From the NCBI GenBank assembly GCA_033283325.1, contig JAWMQO010000001.1, forward strand, positions 372,001-436,000: 64,000 bases of DNA, read 5' to 3'. Below the pieces are notes generated by a model that saw only the letters and a program-made list of their open reading frames with translations, made no database searches and was not told where the DNA came from. The stretch is from Mangrovimicrobium sp033283325. GTDB lineage: Bacteria; Pseudomonadota; Gammaproteobacteria; Pseudomonadales; Halieaceae. The position numbers were made by a program, and so were the translations under genes. This document shows, in pieces, positions 15,177 to 23,262 of this stretch. The stretch's first letter is position 1, and every line of letters starts with the position of its first letter.

Positions 15177-16361
15177 ATGACGAACCTGGCATTTCCCGTT
15201 TACGACGCGGATCAACATCTCTACGAGACGGAAGAGGCCCTTACCCAGTTCCTTCCCGACAAATACAAGCGCGAGTTCTACTTCGTTGAAAAAGAGGGGC
15301 GCAAGAAACTGGTCATCGCCGGCATGCTGTCTGAATTCATCCCCAACCCCACTTTCGCCGTTGTCGCCGAGCCCGGGGCCCACGAGAAGTTTTACCGTTC
15401 GGAAAATACCGAGGGAAAATCCCTGCGTGAACTGACCGGCAAGCCCATTCGCCCGCCGGAGTCCTGGCGTACCGGTAAGGGCCGGCTGGAGCAACTCGAC
15501 GAGCAGGGCCTGCAGGCTGCCCTGGTTTTCCCGACCCTCGCCTCTGTGGTGGAGGAGCGTATCGGCGCCCGGGGCGACGTTTCAGCCGCGCTGTTCCACT
15601 CACTCAACCGCTGGATGGTGGAGGAGTGGAACCTGGCTCGCGACAACCGGCTGTTTATGGTGCCCTTTATCAGTCTCACCGATGTCGATGCGGCAGTGAA
15701 GGAACTGGATTACGTGCTGGAAAACGGCGCCCGGGTGGTGAACATCAGGCCAGCGCCGGTGCCGGATATTCGCGGCAGCCGCTCCTTCGGCTACGAGGAC
15801 TACGATCCATTCTGGGCGCGGGTGGCAGAGGCTGGAATCTTCGTCACCCTGCACGGCTCGGACAGCGGTTATGACCGCATCACGCGCTGGTGGACCGGCG
15901 GTGATGGGGAGCAGCTTGCCTTCGCCTTCGATCCGATGAAAGTGGTGGTGGACCTGATCGGCCGGGCGATTTCCGATTCCATCGCCGCCCTGATATGCCA
16001 CGGCGTATTCGATCGTCATCCCACGCTCAAGGTCGCCTCGATCGAAAACGGCGCCACCTGGGTGCGCCCGCTGTTGCACAAGTTCGACCAGGCCTACGGC
16101 AAGATGCCCCAGGTCTTCAGGCGCCACCCGCGCGATGCCTTCCGCGAGCATATCTACGTGGCACCGTTCTACGAGGACGATCTTTCGGAGCTGCGCAAGG
16201 ACGTGCCGGTGGAACACCTGCTGTTCGGCAGCGACTACCCCCATGCCGAAGGCTTGAAGAATCCCCTTGAATACCTGGAAGAGTTTTCCGATTTCCCCGC
16301 AGAGGACGTCGAGAAAGTCTTCAGTTCCAACCTCAAGAGCCTCCTCGAAGGGCGCGCCTAG
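15177..16361 (+). CDS. Amidohydrolase-2 family metal-dependent hydrolase
   Basis: This 394-residue TIM-barrel protein of the ACMSD/amidohydrolase-2 group begins with the metal motif in VYDADQHLYE. It has HGSDSGYD in mid-sequence and LLFGSDYPHAEG near the end, which supplies the conserved aspartate. Relatives hydrolyse or decarboxylate ring-derived acids and are frequent in clusters for cyclic hydrocarbons and terpenoids. It leads a four-gene operon (amidohydrolase, DapB-like reductase, zinc dehydrogenase, CoA transferase) with gaps of 12 nt or less up to the last gene. GGAGG sits about 10 nt upstream of the ATG. It shares its architecture with the gene at 40685, so they may act on related intermediates. 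Confidence 0.85.
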   Translation: MTNLAFPVYDADQHLYETEEALTQFLPDKYKREFYFVEKEGRKKLVIAGMLSEFIPNPTFAVVAEPGAHEKFYRSENTEGKSLRELTGKPIRPPESWRTGKGRLEQLDEQGLQAALVFPTLASVVEERIGARGDVSAALFHSLNRWMVEEWNLARDNRLFMVPFISLTDVDAAVKELDYVLENGARVVNIRPAPVPDIRGSRSFGYEDYDPFWARVAEAGIFVTLHGSDSGYDRITRWWTGGDGEQLAFAFDPMKVVVDLIGRAISDSIAALICHGVFDRHPTLKVASIENGATWVRPLLHKFDQAYGKMPQVFRRHPRDAFREHIYVAPFYEDDLSELRKDVPVEHLLFGSDYPHAEGLKNPLEYLEEFSDFPAEDVEKVFSSNLKSLLEGRA

Positions 16362-16373
16362 GGAGAACGAGGC

Positions 16374-17429
16374 ATGGCGCGATATCGCGTGGCCCAGTGC
16401 TATACCGGTGCAATAGGCTCGCAGATTATTCGCAGGCTGTCCGGTCACCCGCAGCTGGAGCTGGTGGGGGTGCTGGTCCAGGATCCCGCGAAGGTGGGGA
16501 AGGATTCCGGAGAGCTGGCGGGCGGGCAGGCCAACGGGGTGATCGCCACCGATCGCCTCGAAGACATTCTCGCCCTGGCACCGGATGGCGCGATCTGGAG
16601 TGGCAAGACCTACGATGTCGAGGCTTACGGAAAGCTGCTGGCCGCGGGCATCAACCTCTACACGGGCATGGGCGGCTACTTCATCGAGGGCGCGCCGGAA
16701 GAGCCAGAACTCGCGTCCGCGGCCGAGACGGGCGGTTCCTCGTTCTGCGCCGGGGGCAACATCCCCGGCCTGATCAGCGACGTGCTGCCGCTGTTCCTCA
16801 GCGGTTACAGCGGGCGCATTCGCCAGCTTCGCGCGCGCCAGCGCAATCACGTGGCGAGCAGCCACTCCCTGCACCAGCTCAGCAATCTCGTCGGCATCGG
16901 CCAGCTGCCCGGCGACAATCCCCTGATGGAACGGGTCAACCAGGGCTGGACCAGCGTGGCCGCCCAGGGCTCGAAGATGCTCGCCAGGGCGATGGGCCTG
17001 CAGTGGCAGTCCGCCGAACTGGTCGACGTGGAATACGCACTGGCGGCACAGCGCAGCACACTGCCCGCCAGCGGTCTGGTCCTGGAGCCCGGCACCATCG
17101 CGGGTGTGCGCTGGACCATGGCCGCGCGGGCGGATGACCGCGAATTTTACCGGCTTACCAACGAGCTCACCGCGGCCCTCGCACTCGGGGAGGGTTGGCG
17201 GCAGAGTACGGAAGAGCCGGCCTGGCAGGTTGAAATCGACGGGGATCCCGCGCTGGTCTGCACCCTGGGCTGGCCAGCGGGCGCGGACCCGCACGCTTCC
17301 AATACTGCCTTGAACGCCGCGCGGGCCCTGAATATGCTGCCGCGAGTGATAGAGGCGCGCAGTGGTTTGTTGACTGTGCTGGATTTTCCGGCAGCGGTGG
17401 CCGCCGATGGTCTGGGAGAGGGGTTGTGA
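16374..17429 (+). CDS. DapB-like NAD(P)H-dependent dehydrogenase/reductase
   Basis: This 351-residue protein has an N-terminal Rossmann segment (YRVAQCYTGAIGSQIIRRLSGHPQLELVGV) and a central stretch that resembles the dihydrodipicolinate reductase/2,4-diaminopentanoate dehydrogenase family (INLYTGMGGYFIEG, CAGGNIPGLISDVLP). In degradation clusters such proteins are usually annotated only as dihydrodipicolinate-reductase-like and their substrates are unknown. It lies 12 nt after the amidohydrolase with AGGGAG at the start. Its stop overlaps the start of the next dehydrogenase (TGATG), so the four genes form one transcript. Confidence 0.75.
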   Translation: MARYRVAQCYTGAIGSQIIRRLSGHPQLELVGVLVQDPAKVGKDSGELAGGQANGVIATDRLEDILALAPDGAIWSGKTYDVEAYGKLLAAGINLYTGMGGYFIEGAPEEPELASAAETGGSSFCAGGNIPGLISDVLPLFLSGYSGRIRQLRARQRNHVASSHSLHQLSNLVGIGQLPGDNPLMERVNQGWTSVAAQGSKMLARAMGLQWQSAELVDVEYALAAQRSTLPASGLVLEPGTIAGVRWTMAARADDREFYRLTNELTAALALGEGWRQSTEEPAWQVEIDGDPALVCTLGWPAGADPHASNTALNAARALNMLPRVIEARSGLLTVLDFPAAVAADGLGEGL

Positions 17430-18508
17430 TGAAAGCGGTGGTTCGCAGCGAACCCGGTGTGCTGGAAGTCGAGGAAATGGCGCTCCCGGAGCCAGCCAAG
17501 GGCCAGGTCCTTGTGCGTTCCCTGGTTTGCGGCATCTGCGGTTCGGACCTCCACGCCCTGCACCACCTCGAGCACATGTTCAGTGTCGTTCCGGGTGCGA
17601 ATAAAAGCGCGGGGGAGCCAGTTGGCAAAACGGTCTTCGGTCACCAGTACTGCGCGGAGATTGTAGATTTCGGCCCGGGCACTTCCCGTCGCCTCCCGGT
17701 GGGGAGCGCGGTGGTTTCCATGCCCTACGCCAGCGGGCCTACTGGCAAGATGGAGCAGATCGGTTATTCGCAACTACTGCCTGGCGGGCTGGCCCAGTAC
17801 ATGGTGCTGCAGGAAGCGTTGCTGCTGCCGGTGGAGAACGGCCTGTCCGCCGAGGAGGCGGCCATGGTGGAGCCGATCGCGGTTGGCGAACACGCGGTCA
17901 ATGCCGCGCGATTGTCAAAGCAGTCCGTGGCGATGGTCATCGGCTGCGGGCAGATTGGCCTGTCGGTTATCGCCGCGCTCAAGGCTCGCGGCTTCGGGCC
18001 GGTCATCGCGGTGGACTACTCCCCCCTGCGCCGAAGCGTGGCGGAAAAACTCGGCGCAGATCTTGTCGTCGATCCCGCGGCCGAGTCTCCCCATGCCAGC
18101 TGGGATGCCTTCAACGTGCCTTCGACGATGGCGGCGCTGGCGGCGGCCCGTCACGGCGGGGACCCGGCGGATGCGGTGATTTTCGAATGTGTCGGGAAAA
18201 AAGGCGTATTGCAGGGCCTTATCGAGAAGGCGCCCCCCGCGGCACAGTTCGTCGTGGTTGGTGTGTGCATGGAGACGGATTACTTCGAGCCTGTGCTGGC
18301 CGCGGCCAAGGAACTCTCCATGCGTTTCGTTATCGCCTACAGCGCTGAGGAATTTGCCCGGACCCTGGTCAATGTGTCCGATGGCAGAATCGATGCCGCC
18401 GCGATGATCAGCAGCAAGGTCGGGCTTTCCGGTGTAGAAAGCGCCTTCGAGCGCATGCAGGACGCCCGTGCAGAGGTAACGGTGCTGGTCGATCCCGGCC
18501 TTGAATGA
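17429..18508 (+). CDS. Zinc-type medium-chain alcohol dehydrogenase
   Basis: This MDR-family protein of about 359 residues has the catalytic zinc ligand motif CGICGSDLHALHHLEHMF, a substrate-side FGHQYCAEIVDFG and the NAD-binding VIGCGQIGLSVI. It probably oxidises a secondary alcohol or reduces a ketone in the pathway served by this operon. The usual four-Cys structural zinc lobe is not evident. The ATG at 17429 overlaps the previous stop by one base, with GAGAGGGG just upstream, so translational coupling is likely. Confidence 0.85.
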   Translation: MKAVVRSEPGVLEVEEMALPEPAKGQVLVRSLVCGICGSDLHALHHLEHMFSVVPGANKSAGEPVGKTVFGHQYCAEIVDFGPGTSRRLPVGSAVVSMPYASGPTGKMEQIGYSQLLPGGLAQYMVLQEALLLPVENGLSAEEAAMVEPIAVGEHAVNAARLSKQSVAMVIGCGQIGLSVIAALKARGFGPVIAVDYSPLRRSVAEKLGADLVVDPAAESPHASWDAFNVPSTMAALAAARHGGDPADAVIFECVGKKGVLQGLIEKAPPAAQFVVVGVCMETDYFEPVLAAAKELSMRFVIAYSAEEFARTLVNVSDGRIDAAAMISSKVGLSGVESAFERMQDARAEVTVLVDPGLE

Positions 18509-18533
18509 TGGCGCTGGCGTAAGGGGGGAAGTG

Positions 18534-19682
18534 ATGGCCTGCCTGGAGGGAATTCGAGTCCTGGACTTTGGGCGCTATGTTGCGGGCCCCTATTGCGCGA
18601 CCTTGTTCGCTGACTTCGGCGCGGATGTCATCCGCATCGAACGCCCCGGCGGTGGCGAGGACAGGGAGATCACGCCGCTGACCGATGAAGGCGACGGCGC
18701 ATTGTTCCTGCAGATCAATCGCAACAAGCGCTCGGTGGAACTGGAGCCCGGGAGCGAGCAGGGCAGGGAAGTGATGCGGCGCCTGATCGCCAGCGCGGAC
18801 GTGGTCGTGGTCAACGTACCGGACAGCGCCCTGGCTAAAATGGGGCTGGATTACCCGAGCCTTTCTGCGATTCGCCCGGACATCATACTGGCCAATATTT
18901 CCTCCTTCGGACCGGTCGGGCCCTGGGCGGACCGCCCGGGTTTTGACAGCGTCGGGCAGGCGATGTGCGGTTCGGCCTATCTTTCCGGCCCCGGCGACGT
19001 GCCCTACCGCACACCGATAACCTGGGTCGATCACGCCGCCGCGCTTTACGCTGCCTTTGGTGTGATGGCGGCCCTCGTCGAGCGATCGAGGACGGGCAGG
19101 GGCCAGCAGGTTTCAACCAACCTGCTCGCCGCGGGCATGGCCTTCAGCGCCACTTACCTGGTGGAGCAAGCCGCGACCCAACCCGGGCGCAAGGCCATCG
19201 GCAATCGCAGCTTCGTCAACGGCCCCACGGATACCTTTCGCACCAGGGATGGCTGGGTGGTGACCCAGGTGGTTGGCCCGGTCATCTTCAAACGTTGGGC
19301 CGACCTGATGGGAGAACCCCAGTGGCTTGAGGATTCGCGTTTCGCCAGCGATGCACTGCGCGGCATCAATGGCGAAATACTCTCGCGGCGGATGCAGTGC
19401 TGGTGCGACTTGCGCAGCACCGCCGAGGCGCTGGAGGAACTGGCGGCGGCGCGCATTCCCGCCGGGCCGGTGCTTTCTCCAGGCGAGGCGCTGGCGCACC
19501 CGCAGGTGCAGGCCATGGCGCTTTTCCAGGCGCAGAGCACGGAAGGGGAGGCGCTCCCGGTCTCGCTCATGTCCCTGCCAATCGATATGAGCGAGTCCGG
19601 CCCCGCTATCCGCAAGCGGCCTCCGCGTGCCGGCGAGCATACCGAAGAGATTCTGGAAAGCCTGGGACTGCTACCGGGGTAA
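18534..19682 (+). CDS. Class III CoA transferase (CaiB/BaiF family)
   Basis: This is a family III CoA transferase of about 382 residues (LEGIRVLDFGRYVAGPYCATLFADFGADVIRIERPGGGEDRE, NRNKRSVELE, then TWVDHAAALYAAFGVMAAL with the aspartate expected as the acyl carrier). It moves CoA between acids and may activate a pathway acid using another acyl-CoA. The ATG at 18534 is preferred because AAGGGGGGAAG precedes it. It is the last gene of the 15177 operon and closely resembles the gene at 28545, which suggests paralogues for related substrates. Confidence 0.88.
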   Translation: MACLEGIRVLDFGRYVAGPYCATLFADFGADVIRIERPGGGEDREITPLTDEGDGALFLQINRNKRSVELEPGSEQGREVMRRLIASADVVVVNVPDSALAKMGLDYPSLSAIRPDIILANISSFGPVGPWADRPGFDSVGQAMCGSAYLSGPGDVPYRTPITWVDHAAALYAAFGVMAALVERSRTGRGQQVSTNLLAAGMAFSATYLVEQAATQPGRKAIGNRSFVNGPTDTFRTRDGWVVTQVVGPVIFKRWADLMGEPQWLEDSRFASDALRGINGEILSRRMQCWCDLRSTAEALEELAAARIPAGPVLSPGEALAHPQVQAMALFQAQSTEGEALPVSLMSLPIDMSESGPAIRKRPPRAGEHTEEILESLGLLPG

Positions 19683-19711
19683 GGGTGGCGATCAGCGCTC
19701 ATGCGCGCCGC

Positions 19712-20149
19712 TCACGCTTCGGGGCTGGCTTGCGTCGTGAAGCTGAAAGGCGTCAGTACACGTTTTCTGAAGCGCCAGCGCGTTCCGCTCAATTCGACCT
19801 CGTCGTCGTAGCGACCGATCATGGTGACAATCCCGCGCCCGGAAGGCTGCGCCATTTCGACAATATTCGTCGAGACCTTCGCCCACCGGCCCTCCCTGTC
19901 GATGCGAATATCGGTAGTGGTGTTCTGCTGCACCAGCCAGTCGAGGCCGAGAAAGAGCGGCCCGAAAAAGCCGGCGATTGCCTCCTTTCCCCTCAGGGGT
20001 TCCGGCTGTCCCAGCAGGCTGGCGACGCCGTGAACTTCCGCGTCTTCGAGAAAGAATGCGCTGAATTCCCCGATGTCGAGCCTGCCTGCGGCGCCAGTAT
20101 AGTTATTGATCAGTTCCGTGATGGCGGTTTTGCTTTCCCAATCGCTCAT
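19712..20149 (-). CDS. SnoaL-like/NTF2-fold protein
   Basis: This 145-residue single-domain protein has the cone-fold pattern of SnoaL-like and ketosteroid-isomerase-like proteins: AITELINNYTGAAGRLDIGEFSAFFLEDAEVHG at the start and a beta-sheet half with TTTDIRIDREGRWAKVSTNIVEMAQ. Members act as isomerases, dehydratases or lactone/epoxide enzymes. No catalytic residue can be assigned. It follows the alpha/beta hydrolase gene on the same strand after 47 nt, so the two are probably cotranscribed. GGAGAG precedes the ATG. Confidence 0.75.
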   Translation of the reverse strand: MSDWESKTAITELINNYTGAAGRLDIGEFSAFFLEDAEVHGVASLLGQPEPLRGKEAIAGFFGPLFLGLDWLVQQNTTTDIRIDREGRWAKVSTNIVEMAQPSGRGIVTMIGRYDDEVELSGTRWRFRKRVLTPFSFTTQASPEA

Positions 20150-20196
20150 GTCGCACTCTCCATGTAGTTATTTTGCAATGCGCGCTGCCTGTTCCT

Positions 20197-21147
20197 TCAC
20201 CCAGGCGTAGGTCCGGGCCAGCCGGCAAGGAGGCCGCGCAGGGCGCTAACCAGTGCGATCGGCTGGTCTATCATCACGTGGTGGCGCGCTTCGGGAATCC
20301 CTATCACAGGTGTGTCGTCCGGGAGGACTTCCAGGCTCATGCCCAGGGTCGAGGGTGTCAGCAGGGCCGACGCTTCACCGTAGACGAATGCCAGGGGGCA
20401 GGCGTTGCGTGACACGAAGCCCGCGGTGTCCTCGGCATTCATCGCCACCCGCCTGGGATCGAACTGCCACTCCCATCCCTCGCCTGTCTGGCGCAGGGAA
20501 TGCCGGGCGATGTGGTCGGCGATGTAGTCGTTATCGCAGGCTTGCGGTGGCGAAAGACGGAATCGTGCCAGTCCTTCCTCGAGGGTCGCGAAGGGGCGGT
20601 GTTTTGATCTGCCCCTGGGGGCGCCCGCGCGAATGTTTGCCAGTTGCTCCGGGTCCACGGCGAGGGGGCTGTCGATCAGTACCAGCCCCCTGAAGGGCGC
20701 GTAGTCCGCGCTCGCCATCAGCCCGATCACACCGCCCATCGAGTGACCGACGGCGATGGGTTTGTCGCCGCTGTCCAGCAGGCCCGCCGCGGCGACTGCA
20801 TCCCGGGCTTCGCGGGCAAGGTCATCCACGGTCGAGCCATGCTCGCGGTGCCGGGAATTCCCCATGCCGCTCCAGGACAGGGCGGCGCAGCGCCAGTCAC
20901 TGGCGAAGAAGGGCGCGATGTGGCTCCACCAGTCCGCGTGGGCGCCGTTGCCGTGGAGGAAGATCAGTCCGGGCTTCCCCGTTTCGCCCCACAGCAGCAG
21001 TTCTATGCTGGCGCCGTTTGAATCGAAAAACCGGCGCTCTGGTTCCTCCGCCAGTGCCGAAACGAACCAGCCGGGGGCGGCAGGGGGTTTTCCCCGGTAA
21101 GGGGCGAGCAGGTAGGGGTTGTCGCTGTCATGTACGGGTGCTGTCAT
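20197..21147 (-). CDS. Alpha/beta hydrolase
   Basis: This 316-residue hydrolase has an oxyanion HGNGAH segment, the nucleophile elbow GHSMGG and a late histidine in ARHHVMIDQP. That fits a serine esterase, lactonase or C-C hydrolase of the meta-cleavage type. It is first in a two-gene unit with the SnoaL-like gene. The upstream region carries a direct repeat at 21241-21270 that may be its control site. No substrate can be assigned. Confidence 0.85.
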   Translation of the reverse strand: MTAPVHDSDNPYLLAPYRGKPPAAPGWFVSALAEEPERRFFDSNGASIELLLWGETGKPGLIFLHGNGAHADWWSHIAPFFASDWRCAALSWSGMGNSRHREHGSTVDDLAREARDAVAAAGLLDSGDKPIAVGHSMGGVIGLMASADYAPFRGLVLIDSPLAVDPEQLANIRAGAPRGRSKHRPFATLEEGLARFRLSPPQACDNDYIADHIARHSLRQTGEGWEWQFDPRRVAMNAEDTAGFVSRNACPLAFVYGEASALLTPSTLGMSLEVLPDDTPVIGIPEARHHVMIDQPIALVSALRGLLAGWPGPTPG

Positions 21148-21240
21148 CGCTTCGTTCGCCAGTACTGTCTTTTACGGGCCGGGGCCTTGAGCATGCCTTC
21201 CGCCCTGGGTGTCGCGCAATCTTGTATTGTTTCCTTATAG

Positions 21241-21270
21241 TTAGATCATAACCCTTTTTGTTAGATCATA
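21241..21270. repeat. Two direct copies of TTAGATCATA, 20 bp apart
   Basis: TTAGATCATA occurs at 21241-21250 and again at 21261-21270. The 20-bp period equals about two helical turns, which is typical of paired regulator sites. It lies about 95-125 nt upstream of the alpha/beta hydrolase start. Confidence 0.5.
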
Positions 21271-21417
21271 TCCCCTCAGGGCTGGCCGGCGTCCCGTGCT
21301 GTCAGGAATTTTCCCCTCCGAAAAATGATAAATTGCGCGCGATATATCGGTGTTAATGTTAGTTTGTCAGCCCATGAATTCGCTTGTGGGCATTGTCCGG
21401 GCATTGTGCCGGTCTGG

Positions 21418-21440
21418 TTCTAATAGTTAAATATATAGAC
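21418..21440. promoter_or_regulatory. AT-rich operator-like motif copy (VOC/cupin unit)
   Basis: TAATAGTTAAATATATAG is a close relative of the recurrent motif and lies about 30-45 nt upstream of the start at 21467. Confidence 0.4.
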
Positions 21441-21466
21441 CGCATGGACGTAAAATAGGAACTCGT

Positions 21467-22288
21467 GTGAGCCCTTCCCTGAGTTGCCGGAAAGCCAGCC
21501 ACAGCAATGTGGTGGTCGAAGACCTGGCGCGCAGCGTCGAACACCTGCAGGAGGTGTTCGGTGCCTCCTTCATGCTGGACTTGCCCGGCGAGCACTGGCA
21601 CGCCTGCCTGATCGAGGTGGGAGGCTTCATCATGGAGCTGTTCGAGCCGACGCATTTCCTGCTGCACGGCCGGATTGGCCCACACTACCTGGGTATCGAG
21701 TTCGAGGCGGACGTGGAAGCCGCCCGCGAGATATGCGCCGAACACGGCGTAGGCATTACCCGCGACATTGGCGCGGCCATTCATACCGATCCCGCCGATG
21801 GCTTCGGCGTCGATTATGAATTTTTCGGTGGCAGTTTTTACGGCCCCGAAGCAGCTCACGTAAAAACCCGGACACGACCAGCGCAGTACTGGGCCGAGCA
21901 CCCGCTCGGCTTCGCCGGCTTTGTAGGGTACTCCCACACTGTAGCGGATATCGAGTCGGCCAGCGCCTTTATGCAGGGTTTTCTCGGTGCCAAAGTCGTC
22001 GCTGAATCATTGCGCCCAGCGCTTGGAGCAAAGGTAGTCAGCCTGAAGATCGCCGATGCGCTTTGTGAGCTGCTTTGCCCGGCAGGCGAGGGCGCATTGC
22101 TTCGCGAGATGCTGCAGCAGGGGCAGGGCATGCGTTCAACCCTCTACGCAGTGCAGGATATCGAACGGGCCAGCGCCTGGTTCGGGGAGAAAGGATTGCG
22201 AGTCATCGCAGGTTCCGTCCCCGGCAGTATCGCCGTCGATCCGCGCGACAACCTCGGCATACTTTTCGAATTTCGGCAGATTCAGTAA
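21467..22288 (+). CDS. VOC-superfamily protein (two glyoxalase/dioxygenase-like domains)
   Basis: This 273-residue protein has two vicinal-oxygen-chelate modules, at about residues 10-130 (HSNVVVEDLARSVEHLQEVFGASF, then HYLGIEFEADVEAA) and about 145-270 (GYSHTVADIESASAFMQGFLGAKVV). Metal ligands of the extradiol dioxygenase or glyoxalase type are only partly visible (SHS, EHWHA), so the reaction may be isomerisation, epimerisation or dioxygenation. The start is GTG with AGGA 6 nt upstream. It is 38 nt before the cupin gene and likely cotranscribed with it. Confidence 0.75.
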   Translation: MSPSLSCRKASHSNVVVEDLARSVEHLQEVFGASFMLDLPGEHWHACLIEVGGFIMELFEPTHFLLHGRIGPHYLGIEFEADVEAAREICAEHGVGITRDIGAAIHTDPADGFGVDYEFFGGSFYGPEAAHVKTRTRPAQYWAEHPLGFAGFVGYSHTVADIESASAFMQGFLGAKVVAESLRPALGAKVVSLKIADALCELLCPAGEGALLREMLQQGQGMRSTLYAVQDIERASAWFGEKGLRVIAGSVPGSIAVDPRDNLGILFEFRQIQ

Positions 22289-22326
22289 CAGTAATTTAAC
22301 ACGACAATAATTGGAGGAAGGGTCAT

Positions 22327-22842
22327 ATGACGGAAGAAACGACCAGCGGAAAATTCAGGATATTTCGCGCAGACGAGGCACCCTCACTGATCGAGGCCGG
22401 CTGTATGGATCTGCCGGAATTCAACCAGGCGCAACTGGAAGGCCTGGCAAAAATCCACGCCCCCGGGCAGGCGCGCGGCGAGGAAGTGACCGTACTGGTC
22501 GACCTTCCCGGCTTCCACCTCTCCCACGTCTGGTTCAAGAAGGACTACCCGCTGCCACTGCACAGCCACAACTGCGATTGCCTGTACTACATCATCGCCG
22601 GTTCGCTGCGCATGGGCACGGAGCAACTCGGGCCGCGGGACAGTTTCTTCATCCCCGCGGACGTGGCCTACACCTACCAGCCGGGGCCCGACGGCGTGGA
22701 ATTGCTGGAGTTCCGGCATGCGACCCACTTCGACTTCAATGTCCGGGCGAAGGGTGAGGCGTTCTGGCAGAAGGCTGCGGCTATTGCGGCGGAAAACAAT
22801 GATGCCTGGCGTGATGCCAAACGGCCCGCGTTGAATACCTGA
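22327..22842 (+). CDS. Cupin-domain protein
   Basis: This 171-residue protein has one cupin barrel. The metal-binding first motif is LPLHSHNCDCLYYIIAGSLRMG (two His plus a later acidic or His position), and the second motif is around FFIPADVAYTYQPGPDGVELLEF. Such small cupins are often metal-dependent dioxygenases, isomerases or decarboxylases. GGAGGAAGGG gives a strong ribosome binding site. Together with the VOC protein it forms a two-gene unit that may handle an oxygenated intermediate. The following intergenic region is filled with long hairpin repeats that could end the transcript. Confidence 0.8.
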   Translation: MTEETTSGKFRIFRADEAPSLIEAGCMDLPEFNQAQLEGLAKIHAPGQARGEEVTVLVDLPGFHLSHVWFKKDYPLPLHSHNCDCLYYIIAGSLRMGTEQLGPRDSFFIPADVAYTYQPGPDGVELLEFRHATHFDFNVRAKGEAFWQKAAAIAAENNDAWRDAKRPALNT

Positions 22843-23250
22843 CGGATGCGGGTTCGTGGCACCCATCCTGTCCGCTTTGGTGCCACCAGTCCGGGCTCCG
22901 TCCCTGTTCGGGTCCCCGGCGCTCGAGAGCGTTTATACTCGCGCCGGGAACCCGAACAGAGCCGAAGCCCTGACACCGTAGCAGTTGGAAGCCTTGGACT
23001 CGCACTGGTCGAGCATCCGGCGGGGAGTTTGCCCGCGCGACGACTCAGAACGCTTTGGAGGAGTGCGGGTAAACTCCCCGGCGGATGCGGGTTCGTGGCA
23101 CCCATCCTGTCCGCTTTGGTGCGACCATCCGGGCTCCGTCCCTGTTCGGGTCCCCGGCACTCGAAGGCGTTTATACTCGCGCCGGGAACCCGAACAGGGC
23201 CGTAGCCCTGGCGCCTTACCGGTCGGCAGCTGCGGATTCGTGGCACCCCG
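22843..23250. repeat. Tandem long-hairpin repeat region
   Basis: A unit of about 130-150 bp occurs twice, starting at 22843 and at 23082, and a third short remnant is at about 23230-23248. Each unit begins with GGATGCGGGTTCGTGGCACC. Each holds a large hairpin whose core arms are CTGTTCGGGTCCCCGGC and GCCGGGAACCCGAACAG (one G-T position) at 22904-22959 and 23142-23197. The core extends outward as an imperfect stem of about 33 bases. Between the units is a separate 22-base imperfect hairpin (23017-23038 with 23063-23084). No coding capacity is seen. The element resembles REP or MITE-type intergenic repeats. Confidence 0.85.
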
Positions 23251-23262
23251 CGTCCCGCGTTG

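Larger units (their letters stand above)
21148..21466. other. Divergent intergenic region with repeat and operator-like motif
   Basis: I see no gene in these 319 nt. They carry the TTAGATCATA direct repeat (21241-21270) and one copy of the recurrent AT-rich motif just before the gene at 21467. Confidence 0.5.

Noticed and set aside
15600..17294. Open frame of 564 codons on the minus strand
   Set aside because: It is the shadow of the amidohydrolase and DapB-like genes. The composition is rich in His, Gly and Arg with no motif.
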